Assembly (NCBI GenBank): GCA_963662865.1
Contig: OY759969.1
Location: 62,001-126,000 of the forward strand
DNA length: 64,000 nucleotides
Source of the DNA: JAJDYQ01 sp963662865
Lineage (GTDB): Bacteria; Pseudomonadota; Gammaproteobacteria; JAJDYQ01
Reading direction: 5' to 3'
In this document: piece after piece, positions 8,938 through 17,543 of the stretch
Layout of the letters: each line of letters opens with the position of its first letter
How positions within the stretch are numbered: the stretch's first letter is position 1
Made by a program: the position numbers and the translations under genes
Notes under the pieces: generated by a model
What the model saw: the letters and a program-made list of their open reading frames with translations, nothing else
Database searches by the model: none
Told to the model about the DNA's origin: nothing

Positions 8938-10620
8938 ATGATCAATCAACACCAAGATAACCCTTATACCTTGGAAATTATCAAAAGCTCCTTGATCGCC
9001 ATCGGCGATGAAATGTTTGCCGCCATGAGTCGCACCAGTATGAGCCCGATTATTTATGAGGCATTGGATTATTCCGTAGGCGTTACCGATGCCAAGGGCG
9101 ACCTGATTGCACAAGGCAACGGTACTACCGTATTTCTGGGTATGATTGATTCGCTGGTGCAAGATATTCTGACCAAGTTTGAAGGCAAAATTTACGAAGG
9201 CGATGTTTTTATCTCCAACGACCCCTACGAAGGTGGAGGCACTCACCTTTCCGACGTAGCCATTGCCAAGCCAGTATTCTTTAACGATGCCCTGGTAGCC
9301 TTTACCGTCAACAAGGCCCATTGGGTGGATGTCGGTGGTAAATCTCCTGGTAGTTTTACTACCGACGCCAACGAAATTTTCCAGGAAGGCTTGCAGCTAC
9401 CTACGGTGAAAATCTTTGAAAAAAGCAAATCTCTCGGCTCAGTGATTGATATTCTGCAAGCCAATATCCGGATGCCGGAGTCCTCTATGGGTGATTTCTG
9501 GGCGGGTATGGCAGCCAACAATGTCGGTGAAAGCCGACTACACGACCTATTCCAAAAATACGGTGAAGCCACTGTCTTTAAGGCAATGAAAGAGCTGCTT
9601 GATTACGGTGAAAAAATGATTGCGGCCGAGATCAAAAATCTGCCCAAAGGCCATTTTTATGCCGAAGACTGGATCGATGACGATGGCTTGAGCAATGAGC
9701 CGTTAAAAGTCTGCGTTAACATTGATATTACCGACGACAAATTTAGAGTCGATTTTTCTGGCAGTGCGCCGCAAGCTTTAGGACCGATCAATAACTCTCG
9801 CACTGGCCTGATTTCTGCGGTACGCACCATTTTCAAAGCATTAACCAATCCCAAAATCCCTGCCAATGGTGGTTGTTTCCGAGCTCTGGAAGTGGTGTGT
9901 CCAGACAAAACCATATTTACTGCGAAGCGTCCAGCGCCAGTTTCTACTTATTGGGAAACTATGCTGTATGCAGAAGATTTGATTTGGAAGGCCCTGGCCG
10001 AAGAAGTACCCGAGCGACTAACTGCCGGACATGTACTATCGGTTTGTGCCTTTATTTTGGCAGGCACACATCCAGAGACCCAACAGCCAATTATCCTGGT
10101 TGGTCCGTTAGTCGGCGGCTGGGGCGCTATGAAAAACCGCGATGGTCTTAACGGGCAGTTTTCGATCGCTGACGGCGAGACCTTTAATTTCCCGGTGGAA
10201 ATTACAGAGGCCCGCTACGGAGTACAGGTTAATCAATACTGCTTGCACAATGAAGACGGAGGTTTCGGTGAATTCCAAGGTGGTAAAGGTTGTTATCTCG
10301 ATTACCAAATTCGCTGCAATGAAGCTTTCTTTACCGGCAGTTTTGGACGCTTTAAATTTCCACCTTGGGGTGTCAACGGTGGCTACAACGGATCTTCCAA
10401 CTATGTGGAGATCCTCCGTCAAGGTGAACGCTGTGAGCCACCGGAAATTCATGGCAAACCCGCCCGTTTACCTTTAAAGAAAGGCGATGTCATCCGAATG
10501 GTCACAGCATCAGGTGGAGGCTGGGGAGACCCAGCTAACCGTGATCGATTGGCCATAGAGCAAGGCATTAAAAATGACTACCTCACCACCAGGCAGGCAA
10601 AAAAATACTACAACGTATAG
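8938..10620 (+). CDS. hyuB: hydantoinase/oxoprolinase family protein, subunit B (HyuB-like)
   Basis: A 560-residue partner subunit of HyuA, starting 3 bases after its stop. Family landmarks are MSRTSMSPIIYEALDYSVG near the amino end, VFISNDPYEGGGTHLSD, FTVNKAHWVDVGGKSPG, VDFSGSAPQALGPINNS and the terminal VTASGGGWGDPANRD. The metal/active-site region of the family (the NDPYEGGGTHLSD histidine and aspartates) is intact. No signal peptide is seen, so the complex is cytoplasmic. Product identity depends on that of HyuA. The pair is best described as an ATP-dependent cyclic-amide hydrolase feeding glutamate or an N-substituted amino acid into the PutA/GDH route. Confidence 0.9.
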   Translation: MINQHQDNPYTLEIIKSSLIAIGDEMFAAMSRTSMSPIIYEALDYSVGVTDAKGDLIAQGNGTTVFLGMIDSLVQDILTKFEGKIYEGDVFISNDPYEGGGTHLSDVAIAKPVFFNDALVAFTVNKAHWVDVGGKSPGSFTTDANEIFQEGLQLPTVKIFEKSKSLGSVIDILQANIRMPESSMGDFWAGMAANNVGESRLHDLFQKYGEATVFKAMKELLDYGEKMIAAEIKNLPKGHFYAEDWIDDDGLSNEPLKVCVNIDITDDKFRVDFSGSAPQALGPINNSRTGLISAVRTIFKALTNPKIPANGGCFRALEVVCPDKTIFTAKRPAPVSTYWETMLYAEDLIWKALAEEVPERLTAGHVLSVCAFILAGTHPETQQPIILVGPLVGGWGAMKNRDGLNGQFSIADGETFNFPVEITEARYGVQVNQYCLHNEDGGFGEFQGGKGCYLDYQIRCNEAFFTGSFGRFKFPPWGVNGGYNGSSNYVEILRQGERCEPPEIHGKPARLPLKKGDVIRMVTASGGGWGDPANRDRLAIEQGIKNDYLTTRQAKKYYNV

Positions 10621-10680
10621 CGAGCAGATCGCTCAAGGCTAGTAGAAATTAGGTCATCCCGTTTTTAGCAGGAAATCAAC

Positions 10681-13600
10681 ATGCCTGAAGAAAGACTTGA
10701 CAAACTTCGTGATAAGGTTCGTCACTTCAATCATATTAATGAAGAAGTTTGTGTAAAAGAGCTATTGCACAAGACCTCTCTCGACAAAAATGCTCGCTTG
10801 CGTGTGGAAGAAAAGGCCACTTGCTGGGTCAAGCAATGCCGCTCTATTCCCGAAAAGCAAGGTCTATTCAATGCGCTTCTACAGGAATACAGTTTATCCA
10901 GTCAGGAAGGTGTCGCCTTAATGTGCCTTGCAGAAGCCCTGCTACGGGTTCCAGATGGGCGCACTGCCGACCGTTTAATCGCCGAAAAAATCCACAGCGG
11001 TGATTGGAGTAGCCACAATGGAAAATCTGATAATTTATTTGTTAATGCTGCCACCTGGGGGTTAATGCTGACAGGCAAGATTGTTTGCCTTGATGACAAC
11101 ATTATGGATAATCCTTCCGGTTGGTTGCGCAGGTTAATCGGACGCTTGGGAGAACCCGCCGTTCGCCTTGAGGTGCGGCAGTCAATGAAACTGATGGGCC
11201 AGCAGTACGTATTGGGCCGCACTATCGGCGAAGCCATTAAACGCAGCGAAAGAAAAAATATTGGAGACGAACGCTTTTCATTTGATATGCTGGGTGAAGG
11301 TGCTCGCACATTCGAAGATGCGAAAGCCTATTTTCATGCTTATCTGGATGCCGTACATGAAATTGGCAGCCGTAATAAACAAGACAATGTGTATGATGCC
11401 GACGGTATTTCCATCAAGCTCTCTGCACTACATCCCCGCTACCAGTTTAGTCAGCGGCAACAAGTATTATCTGACATGCTGCCTCGTGTACGGGAACTGG
11501 CGCTGGAGGCAAAAAGATTTAATATCGGCTTTACCATTGATGCGGAAGAAGCTGCCCGGCTGGATCTATCTTTAGATATTTTTCAGGCACTGGCGGAAGA
11601 CTCGACATTAACTGGCTGGGAAGGCTTGGGCTTTGCTTTACAGGCTTACCAGAAAAGGGCGCTACCTGTTGTTGACTGGCTGGTTAAACTGGCCGAGACG
11701 ACTGGTCACAGGCTAATGGTACGTTTGGTCAAAGGTGCTTACTGGGATATGGAAATCAAACATTCCCAGGAACAAGGCCTATCCGATTATCCGGTGTTTA
11801 CGCGCAAGGCCCACTCTGATTTAAGCTATCAGGTTTGCGCCAATCGCCTGCTGGAGTTCGAGCAGCATATTTATCCACAGTTCGCCACCCACAACGCTTA
11901 TACCGTGGCCACGATTATGGAGTTAGTAAACGGCCACAACCAGTTATCTCAGCGTATGGAATTCCAACGTTTATACGGTATGGGTGAACTATTATATGGC
12001 GAAATTGCCAGCAGACTAGACCAACAATTACCTCTGCGCGTCTATGCACCGGTTGGCAATCACAATGATCTTATGCCTTACCTAGCAAGACGTTTGCTGG
12101 AAAATGGTGCTAATAGCTCTTTTGTGAACCAGCTTCTGGATAACAAAGTTCCGGTCAATAACATTGTTCGCAATATAGAAGATGAAATTGGCGCTCTGCC
12201 AGGCTACCGTCACTCCCAGATCCCGTTGCCAAGAGATATTTACTGGGCGGCCAACGACAAACGTGACAATTCGCGAGGGATCGATCTAGATGACCCAGTT
12301 GCCATGATAAACGTAACCCAAGGCATCACTGAGTCACGCCAGACAATTTGGCAGGCTGGCCCCATTATTGGCGGCAATCTGTTAAACCGCGAAAGCAATT
12401 TATTGCGTTCCCCTGCCGACACCAGCATTGAAGTGGGCCATTACAGTACCGCTTCAACAGAAGACATTGATCGGGCCATTGAGCTGGCGACCCAAGCACA
12501 ATCCACATGGCAAGAGATTGGCTCGGAAAGCCGTGCCCGGATTCTTGAAAAAGCAGCCGACCTCATGGAGCAACGCACAGAATTGTTAACCGGCCTCATC
12601 AGTTTCGAGGCTGGCAAAACATTAGGAGATGGCATATCCGAAGTGCGTGAAGCAGTGGACTTCTGCCGATACTACGCAGCGCAAATCCGCGAATTAGCTG
12701 CACGATATCCGGATGTCAAGGACCTGCATCAAGGCCGGGGCGTATTTGTCTGCATCAGCCCCTGGAATTTCCCGCTTGCTATCTTCGTTGGTCAAGTAGT
12801 TGCGGCCCTTGCAGCTGGCAATTCAGTAATCGCCAAGCCTGCAGACCAAACTCCTTTGATTGCTGGCACTGCGGTACAAATTCTCCACGAAGCCGGCGTA
12901 CCCGGTGATGTATTGCACATGCTGACTGGCCAGGGGGCGACTATCGGACTACAGTTGATGACCAAACAACAGGTTGCCGGCGTCGCCTTCACCGGTTCAA
13001 CAGAAACGGCTCAGCGAATTCAAATTAATCTGGCCAAGCGTGGCGGTGTCATGCCTCCTTTTATCGCTGAAACAGGTGGCCAAAATGCTATGTTGGTGGA
13101 CTCCACTGCGCTGCCGGAACAAGTAATTGATGATGTTATCAACTCGGCTTTTCTAAGCGCTGGACAGCGATGTTCTGCGTTGCGGGTATTGTTTATCCAA
13201 GAGGAAGTTGCTGACCGCACTATCCATATGCTGAAAGGCGCATTGAAGACGTTAAAGATTGGAGAACCCTGGAAGCTTTGCACTGACCTGGGACCCGTTA
13301 TTGACCATAAGACTAAACAAACCTTGTTGGATCATATCGAGCGTATGGACAGGGAAGCCATCTTTATCGGCAAAGCGGAATTACCCGAATATTGCCCAGA
13401 AGGCCACTATATAGCGCCCCACGTTTACGAACTGAACAGTATTTCCCAATTGCATCGGGAAGTATTCGGCCCGATTCTGCATATCGTTCGTTACCAGGCC
13501 CGAGACCTGGATAAGGTGTTGGAAGAAATCAATGCCACAGGCTATGGCCTGACAATGGGCATTCACAGCCGGATAGAAGGTTTTGCGCGAGAGATATTTG

Positions 13601-14484
13601 CCAAAACCCGCGTTGGGAATACCTATATCAACCGTAATATGATAGGCGCCGTAGTGGGCGTAAACCCTTTTGGTGGCCAGGGCTTTTCCGGTACCGGCTT
13701 TAAGGCTGGCGGCCCCTACTATTTGTTACGCTTCTTAAATCTCTGGCGAGGTACAAAAATCGAAAACAACGGCCAGGATGCCAATAACAATCCCCTACTG
13801 CAGACAAGTACAGAAACGCTATTGCAAAACGCGCATAAAGCACAATGGCATTGGAACCTGCTGAGCAGCGAACGGCGTTCAGAATTACTGAACCAGGCAC
13901 TGGCAAATATCCATGGCTGTGCAATAAGCGATAAAATAATCGCAGCATGTCAAACATTTCTTGCAGACGCCCGGATACAATTTAGTAATACGATTACCTT
14001 GCCTGGACCAACCGGAGAAACCAATACCCTATCGTTACATGGTCGCGGCGTATTTTTAGTCTGTTTAAACGAAGCTGGACTCGATGCTGCCATTCAGCAA
14101 ATCTTTGCTGCATTAGCCGCAGGTAATGCCGTCCTTATCGGCATCGCTGACAAACAGCAAAATGTCGGTACAAATTTAACCCACTGGTTAAATAACCTAC
14201 TACCCAAAGGGTTAATCAGTATTGTTAACACGACCGATGACATTGCCGCATTATTAACGCATGACAATTTATCGGGTGTGGCGATTCAGGATAGCGAATC
14301 TCTGTTGGCATCCCAAATGGTTATGCGATTGGCACAGCGAACTGGCGCCATCATTCCTCTGATAACCCACTTGAAAGGGCCTTTCGCCTTGCTGCCCTAC
14401 GCGGTTGAAAAAACCAACACCAACAATGTGGTAGCCACCGGCGGTAATGCCATGCTACTCAATCTTCAGGAAAATTTGGGCTGA
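10681..14484 (+). CDS. putA: bifunctional proline dehydrogenase / glutamate-5-semialdehyde dehydrogenase PutA (no DNA-binding domain)
   Basis: Oxidises proline to glutamate in two steps, passing the intermediate internally; it is membrane-associated during turnover. At 1,267 residues it has no ribbon-helix-helix at the amino end, so it should be an enzyme only, not a repressor. The proline dehydrogenase barrel covers about residues 160-500, with RLVKGAYWDMEIK and the substrate loop ARRLLENGANSSFVNQL. The aldehyde dehydrogenase domain (about 540-1030) has the catalytic cysteine at residue 831 in SAGQRCSALR and the glutamate in AETGGQNAML. A degenerate second aldehyde-dehydrogenase-like domain follows to the end, closing with the family tail VVATGGNAMLLNL, as in type B/C PutA. 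AGGAAA precedes the start. pepQ starts 4 bases after the stop, indicating co-transcription. Confidence 0.97.
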   Translation: MPEERLDKLRDKVRHFNHINEEVCVKELLHKTSLDKNARLRVEEKATCWVKQCRSIPEKQGLFNALLQEYSLSSQEGVALMCLAEALLRVPDGRTADRLIAEKIHSGDWSSHNGKSDNLFVNAATWGLMLTGKIVCLDDNIMDNPSGWLRRLIGRLGEPAVRLEVRQSMKLMGQQYVLGRTIGEAIKRSERKNIGDERFSFDMLGEGARTFEDAKAYFHAYLDAVHEIGSRNKQDNVYDADGISIKLSALHPRYQFSQRQQVLSDMLPRVRELALEAKRFNIGFTIDAEEAARLDLSLDIFQALAEDSTLTGWEGLGFALQAYQKRALPVVDWLVKLAETTGHRLMVRLVKGAYWDMEIKHSQEQGLSDYPVFTRKAHSDLSYQVCANRLLEFEQHIYPQFATHNAYTVATIMELVNGHNQLSQRMEFQRLYGMGELLYGEIASRLDQQLPLRVYAPVGNHNDLMPYLARRLLENGANSSFVNQLLDNKVPVNNIVRNIEDEIGALPGYRHSQIPLPRDIYWAANDKRDNSRGIDLDDPVAMINVTQGITESRQTIWQAGPIIGGNLLNRESNLLRSPADTSIEVGHYSTASTEDIDRAIELATQAQSTWQEIGSESRARILEKAADLMEQRTELLTGLISFEAGKTLGDGISEVREAVDFCRYYAAQIRELAARYPDVKDLHQGRGVFVCISPWNFPLAIFVGQVVAALAAGNSVIAKPADQTPLIAGTAVQILHEAGVPGDVLHMLTGQGATIGLQLMTKQQVAGVAFTGSTETAQRIQINLAKRGGVMPPFIAETGGQNAMLVDSTALPEQVIDDVINSAFLSAGQRCSALRVLFIQEEVADRTIHMLKGALKTLKIGEPWKLCTDLGPVIDHKTKQTLLDHIERMDREAIFIGKAELPEYCPEGHYIAPHVYELNSISQLHREVFGPILHIVRYQARDLDKVLEEINATGYGLTMGIHSRIEGFAREIFAKTRVGNTYINRNMIGAVVGVNPFGGQGFSGTGFKAGGPYYLLRFLNLWRGTKIENNGQDANNNPLLQTSTETLLQNAHKAQWHWNLLSSERRSELLNQALANIHGCAISDKIIAACQTFLADARIQFSNTITLPGPTGETNTLSLHGRGVFLVCLNEAGLDAAIQQIFAALAAGNAVLIGIADKQQNVGTNLTHWLNNLLPKGLISIVNTTDDIAALLTHDNLSGVAIQDSESLLASQMVMRLAQRTGAIIPLITHLKGPFALLPYAVEKTNTNNVVATGGNAMLLNLQENLG

Positions 14485-14488
14485 GACT

Positions 14489-15886
14489 ATGTTTTTCGAA
14501 CACTATTCAGATCATGTCCAAGGCAAGTTGCGCGATATTCGCTCAGCCATGCTGGCTTCGGGCATCAAAAAACTGGTTATATCTTCAGGGCAGCTTATTT
14601 ACCGATTTCGGGATGACTTGCACTACCCGTTTAAGACTAACCCTTACTTTTTGGAATGGTTGCCATTGCTTCGGCCAGACTGTTATCTGCTGATTGATTT
14701 GAATAGTAATAGGCCATGGCTGTTTATCCCAAAACAAGATGACTTATGGCATAGCAAGCCAGGGCCAATTCCGGTTATTCTCCAAAATACCTTCCAGATT
14801 GACTATTATTTAAAGGTAGAACATCTTAAGCGAATTGTTGCTGATTCTCCCGACACAGCCATTATCGGTAGTGATAAACAAGCAAACTGGTCCACAAAAA
14901 CACAATTAAATCCAGAACACCTATTGAGTCGGATTGATTATCTGCGCTGCTGGAAAAGTGACTGGGAAATAGGCTGTATCCGGCAGGCTAACCGGCTGGC
15001 CGTCAAGGGGCATCATAAAGCCGAGCAATTGTTCAGGAAAGGCGCTTCTGAATATGCAATTCATATGGGTTATTTGAGCGCTATTAACTGCATGGAGTCA
15101 GAGCTATCCTATGACAATATTATTGGTTTGAATGAGCAGGCCGCCATTTTACACCATATGCAGTTGAGTAAGGATCCACCCCTGCAACATCTCTCGCTGC
15201 TTATTGACGCCGGAGCACCCTTCCAAGGCTATTCGGCGGATATAACGCGTACACATGCCGCAACGCCTGGTTTTTTCGCTGATCTGATAACAGTGGTGGA
15301 TCGATTACAACAAAACATTATCTCTGAAATATCGCCCGGCAAAACTTACCTGGATCTACACATTAGTGCGTATCGAAAAATGGCATACTTACTGAAAGAT
15401 ACAGGCCTAATCCGTGCAACACCTGAATTTATTGTGGCCAAGAGGCTGGTTTCCAGCTTCTTTCCTCATGGACTAGGGCATCTGCTTGGTACTCAGGTTC
15501 ATGATCGCGGTGGCTTTCTAATCAGTTCTGATGGAGACATTTTAAAACCGCCTGCCGAACACCCTCACCTCCGATTTACGAGAAAGCTGGAAGAAAGGCA
15601 GGTTTTTACTATTGAACCTGGTCTTTACTTTATCAAGTCTTTTCTGGATATTTTACGTAAAGACGAAAATTCAAAGTATATTAACTGGCAACTAATTGAT
15701 GAGCTAATTCCATACGGAGGTATTCGCGTGGAAGACGATATAGTAATACATAACCACGGCATAGAAAATATTACTCGAGATGCCTTTTCAAGCGTTAAGG
15801 CCATATGTGAAAAGGATGCAATTGCTCAACCAGTCTCGAATTATGAAGAACCGGATTCCAGATATTTTGTTTTGGGATACAACTAG
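14489..15886 (+). CDS. pepQ: Xaa-Pro dipeptidase (prolidase), M24B family
   Basis: Cuts Xaa-Pro dipeptides to free proline in the cytoplasm, using two divalent metals. The ATG at 14489, 4 bases after the putA stop, gives 465 residues opening MFFEHYSDHVQGKLRDI. It resembles bacterial PepQ (about 440) in the amino-terminal domain (SSGQLIYRFRDDLHYPFKTN) and in all metal-ligand motifs: LLIDAGAPFQGYSADITRTH for the two aspartates, FPHGLGHLLGTQVHDRGG for the histidine, FTIEPGLYFI and GGIRVEDDIV for the two glutamates. An upstream ATG at 14447 lies inside putA and is not preferred. Its position after putA means that proline released here would be oxidised by the preceding gene product. Confidence 0.93.
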   Translation: MFFEHYSDHVQGKLRDIRSAMLASGIKKLVISSGQLIYRFRDDLHYPFKTNPYFLEWLPLLRPDCYLLIDLNSNRPWLFIPKQDDLWHSKPGPIPVILQNTFQIDYYLKVEHLKRIVADSPDTAIIGSDKQANWSTKTQLNPEHLLSRIDYLRCWKSDWEIGCIRQANRLAVKGHHKAEQLFRKGASEYAIHMGYLSAINCMESELSYDNIIGLNEQAAILHHMQLSKDPPLQHLSLLIDAGAPFQGYSADITRTHAATPGFFADLITVVDRLQQNIISEISPGKTYLDLHISAYRKMAYLLKDTGLIRATPEFIVAKRLVSSFFPHGLGHLLGTQVHDRGGFLISSDGDILKPPAEHPHLRFTRKLEERQVFTIEPGLYFIKSFLDILRKDENSKYINWQLIDELIPYGGIRVEDDIVIHNHGIENITRDAFSSVKAICEKDAIAQPVSNYEEPDSRYFVLGYN

Positions 15887-15898
15887 GGAACTTCTGCA

Positions 15899-15920
15899 TT
15901 AGCTCATCCAAATGAGCTAA
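15899..15920 (+). terminator. hairpin after pepQ, possible terminator of hyuAB-putA-pepQ
   Basis: Perfect 9-bp arms TTAGCTCAT and ATGAGCTAA flank a CCAA loop, 12 bases after the pepQ stop. There is no T tract after it, so it is not a textbook intrinsic terminator. Position is the main argument. Confidence 0.45.
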
Positions 15921-16282
15921 TATAGCAGCTCCTCATTTGTCAGGTAGCCCTCACAAACCAACTGAGTTTTTCAGAAGCCGAGTACCATCACAACAACAGC
16001 GGCGCACCATACAGGATTTATTTGTACGATGACCATGCCTTTTGGGGTATTGTACGACAGCTTTCGCCATCAATCTGAATTTGTTGCACAGCGTCATTAC
16101 CTTCTCGTTAATATATTCAGCTCATGCGACCACCTTCGTATTATTGGCGAGGTTTACGGGAATAATGGCAATATTATTGCATTAATTTAATAAAAAAATA
16201 CTTTTCATTGCATACAGGCTTGAATATTCGCAATAAAAAGACATGTAATTCACTGATTCTAACCATAAACTTGGAAGTTGTA
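15921..16282. other. non-coding stretch between pepQ and phhA
   Basis: I see no convincing gene here. The second half (about 16150-16250) is AT-rich and should hold the phhA promoter, but I could not assign boxes with confidence. The stretch is followed by an 88-bp palindromic repeat copy at 16283-16370, which lies directly before the phhA ribosome-binding region. Confidence 0.5.
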
Positions 16283-16370
16283 GGGGAAGCTCTGAAATAG
16301 CTTAGTTGTCATTGATTTTGGCGATACATCCCTGTATCGCAGGAAACTTAAATTGAATCAGAGGTTCCCT
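16283..16370. repeat. palindromic MITE/REP-like repeat, 88-bp copy
   Basis: Outer arms GGGGAAGCTCTGA (16283-16295) and TCAGAGGTTCCCT (16358-16370) are near-perfect inverted repeats. The interior holds ATTGATTTTGGCGATACATC, which recurs almost exactly at 59276-59295, and a small stem GATACATCCCTGTATC. The copy ends about 30 bases before the phhA start, so phhA transcription may pass through it. Confidence 0.8.
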
Positions 16371-16400
16371 GAGATAAATTTGAAAAGCAAGGAGTAGTTT

Positions 16401-17195
16401 ATGGGCAAACCCACATCGTATACGGCTAAAAAACCAGACGAGAATGGCTATGTCAACTATACCGAAGTCGAAAATCAAACGTGGAAAGTACTGTATGAAA
16501 GGCAGCTACCGTTGGTTGAAAAATATGCCTGTCCCGCTTTTATGGAAGGCTTGCAGAAACTTCATTTTAGTGTCGATACGATAGCGCAGTTGCCGGATGT
16601 ATCCGGAGTTTTACAGGCCGAGACCGGCTGGCAAGTGTACCCGGTTGCCGCGCTTATTGATTATGAAAAATTTTTCAGGCTGTTGTCCGAGAAAAAATTT
16701 CCAGCGGCTACGTTTATACGCCGCCATGATGAATTGGAGTACCTGACCGAACCGGATATCTTCCACGAACTGTTTGGTCATTGTCCACTGTTATGTGACC
16801 CGGACTATGCACGGTTTATGCAAAAATATGGTGAGTTGGGGCTCAGTGCTACCGACGCGGACAGGCATTGGTATGCCCGTATTTATTGGTATACAGTAGA
16901 ATTCGGGCTATTGAAAACAGGAGATAGCTTTAGCTGTTACGGTGGTGGTATCCTGTCATCTATAAAAGAAACTCCGTATGCTGTTGGTAGTAATAAAGCT
17001 AAGCGGTTGCCATTTAACTTGCTAACCGCTCTGCGCTCGCCGTATCGTATTGATATACTGCAAACGATTTATTTTTATATTGAGGAATTGACAGACTTGT
17101 TTACCTTGTTGGATTGCGATTTTCCGGCTGCCATCGTAAAAGCCAGAGAACTTGGTCAATTATCCCCGGCTTATACAACCTGTCAGGAGGCTTAG
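16401..17195 (+). CDS. phhA: phenylalanine 4-monooxygenase
   Basis: Hydroxylates phenylalanine to tyrosine using oxygen, iron and a tetrahydropterin. At 264 residues it is the usual size of the bacterial monomeric enzyme. The iron ligands are visible: two histidines in DIFHELFGHCPLL and the glutamate in WYTVEFGLLK; the pterin/substrate region VYPVAALIDYEKFF lies before them. AAGGAG precedes the start. phhB begins 2 bases after the stop and a TBDR follows phhB by 4 bases, so this is the first gene of an aromatic-amino-acid unit. No PhhR/TyrR-type regulator is in the window. Confidence 0.97.
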   Translation: MGKPTSYTAKKPDENGYVNYTEVENQTWKVLYERQLPLVEKYACPAFMEGLQKLHFSVDTIAQLPDVSGVLQAETGWQVYPVAALIDYEKFFRLLSEKKFPAATFIRRHDELEYLTEPDIFHELFGHCPLLCDPDYARFMQKYGELGLSATDADRHWYARIYWYTVEFGLLKTGDSFSCYGGGILSSIKETPYAVGSNKAKRLPFNLLTALRSPYRIDILQTIYFYIEELTDLFTLLDCDFPAAIVKARELGQLSPAYTTCQEA

Positions 17196-17197
17196 TA

Positions 17198-17539
17198 ATG
17201 GATGCTTTACATCAAAAACATTGCACTATCTGCGAATCCGGTGGTGAGGCTTTGCCAAAAGCGCAAACCGACGCTTTGTTAAGTAATTTGGGCGAATGGA
17301 CAGCAAATCAAGAAAACACCGCTATTGAGCGTACCTTCCATTTTAAGACATTTTCAAAAACCATGGCGTTTGCCAATGCTGTGGCTTGGATTGCTCACAG
17401 CGAAGGGCATCACCCGGAATGGCACATTGGTTATGATAAATGCGTTGTAAGCTACACTACACATGCAGTTAACGGACTGACAGAAAATGACTTTATTTGT
17501 GCCGCCAAGGTAGACAAACTGATAACAACGGAAGGATAG
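17198..17539 (+). CDS. phhB: 4a-hydroxytetrahydrobiopterin dehydratase
   Basis: Recycles the pterin cofactor of phenylalanine hydroxylase by dehydrating the 4a-carbinolamine. The ATG at 17198 follows CAGGAGG and yields 113 residues, the usual size. The signature region EGHHPEWHIGYDKCVVSYTT followed by HAVNGLTENDF holds the conserved histidines. An upstream in-frame start at 17114 lies inside phhA and is rejected. The near-abutting arrangement with phhA is the common PhhAB arrangement. Confidence 0.96.
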   Translation: MDALHQKHCTICESGGEALPKAQTDALLSNLGEWTANQENTAIERTFHFKTFSKTMAFANAVAWIAHSEGHHPEWHIGYDKCVVSYTTHAVNGLTENDFICAAKVDKLITTEG

Positions 17540-17543
17540 GAAG

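Noticed and set aside
6892..10620. Reading HyuA/HyuB as acetone or acetophenone carboxylase
   Set aside because: Only two subunits of ordinary hydantoinase size are present, without the third carboxylase subunit, and the neighbours concern proline and glutamate.
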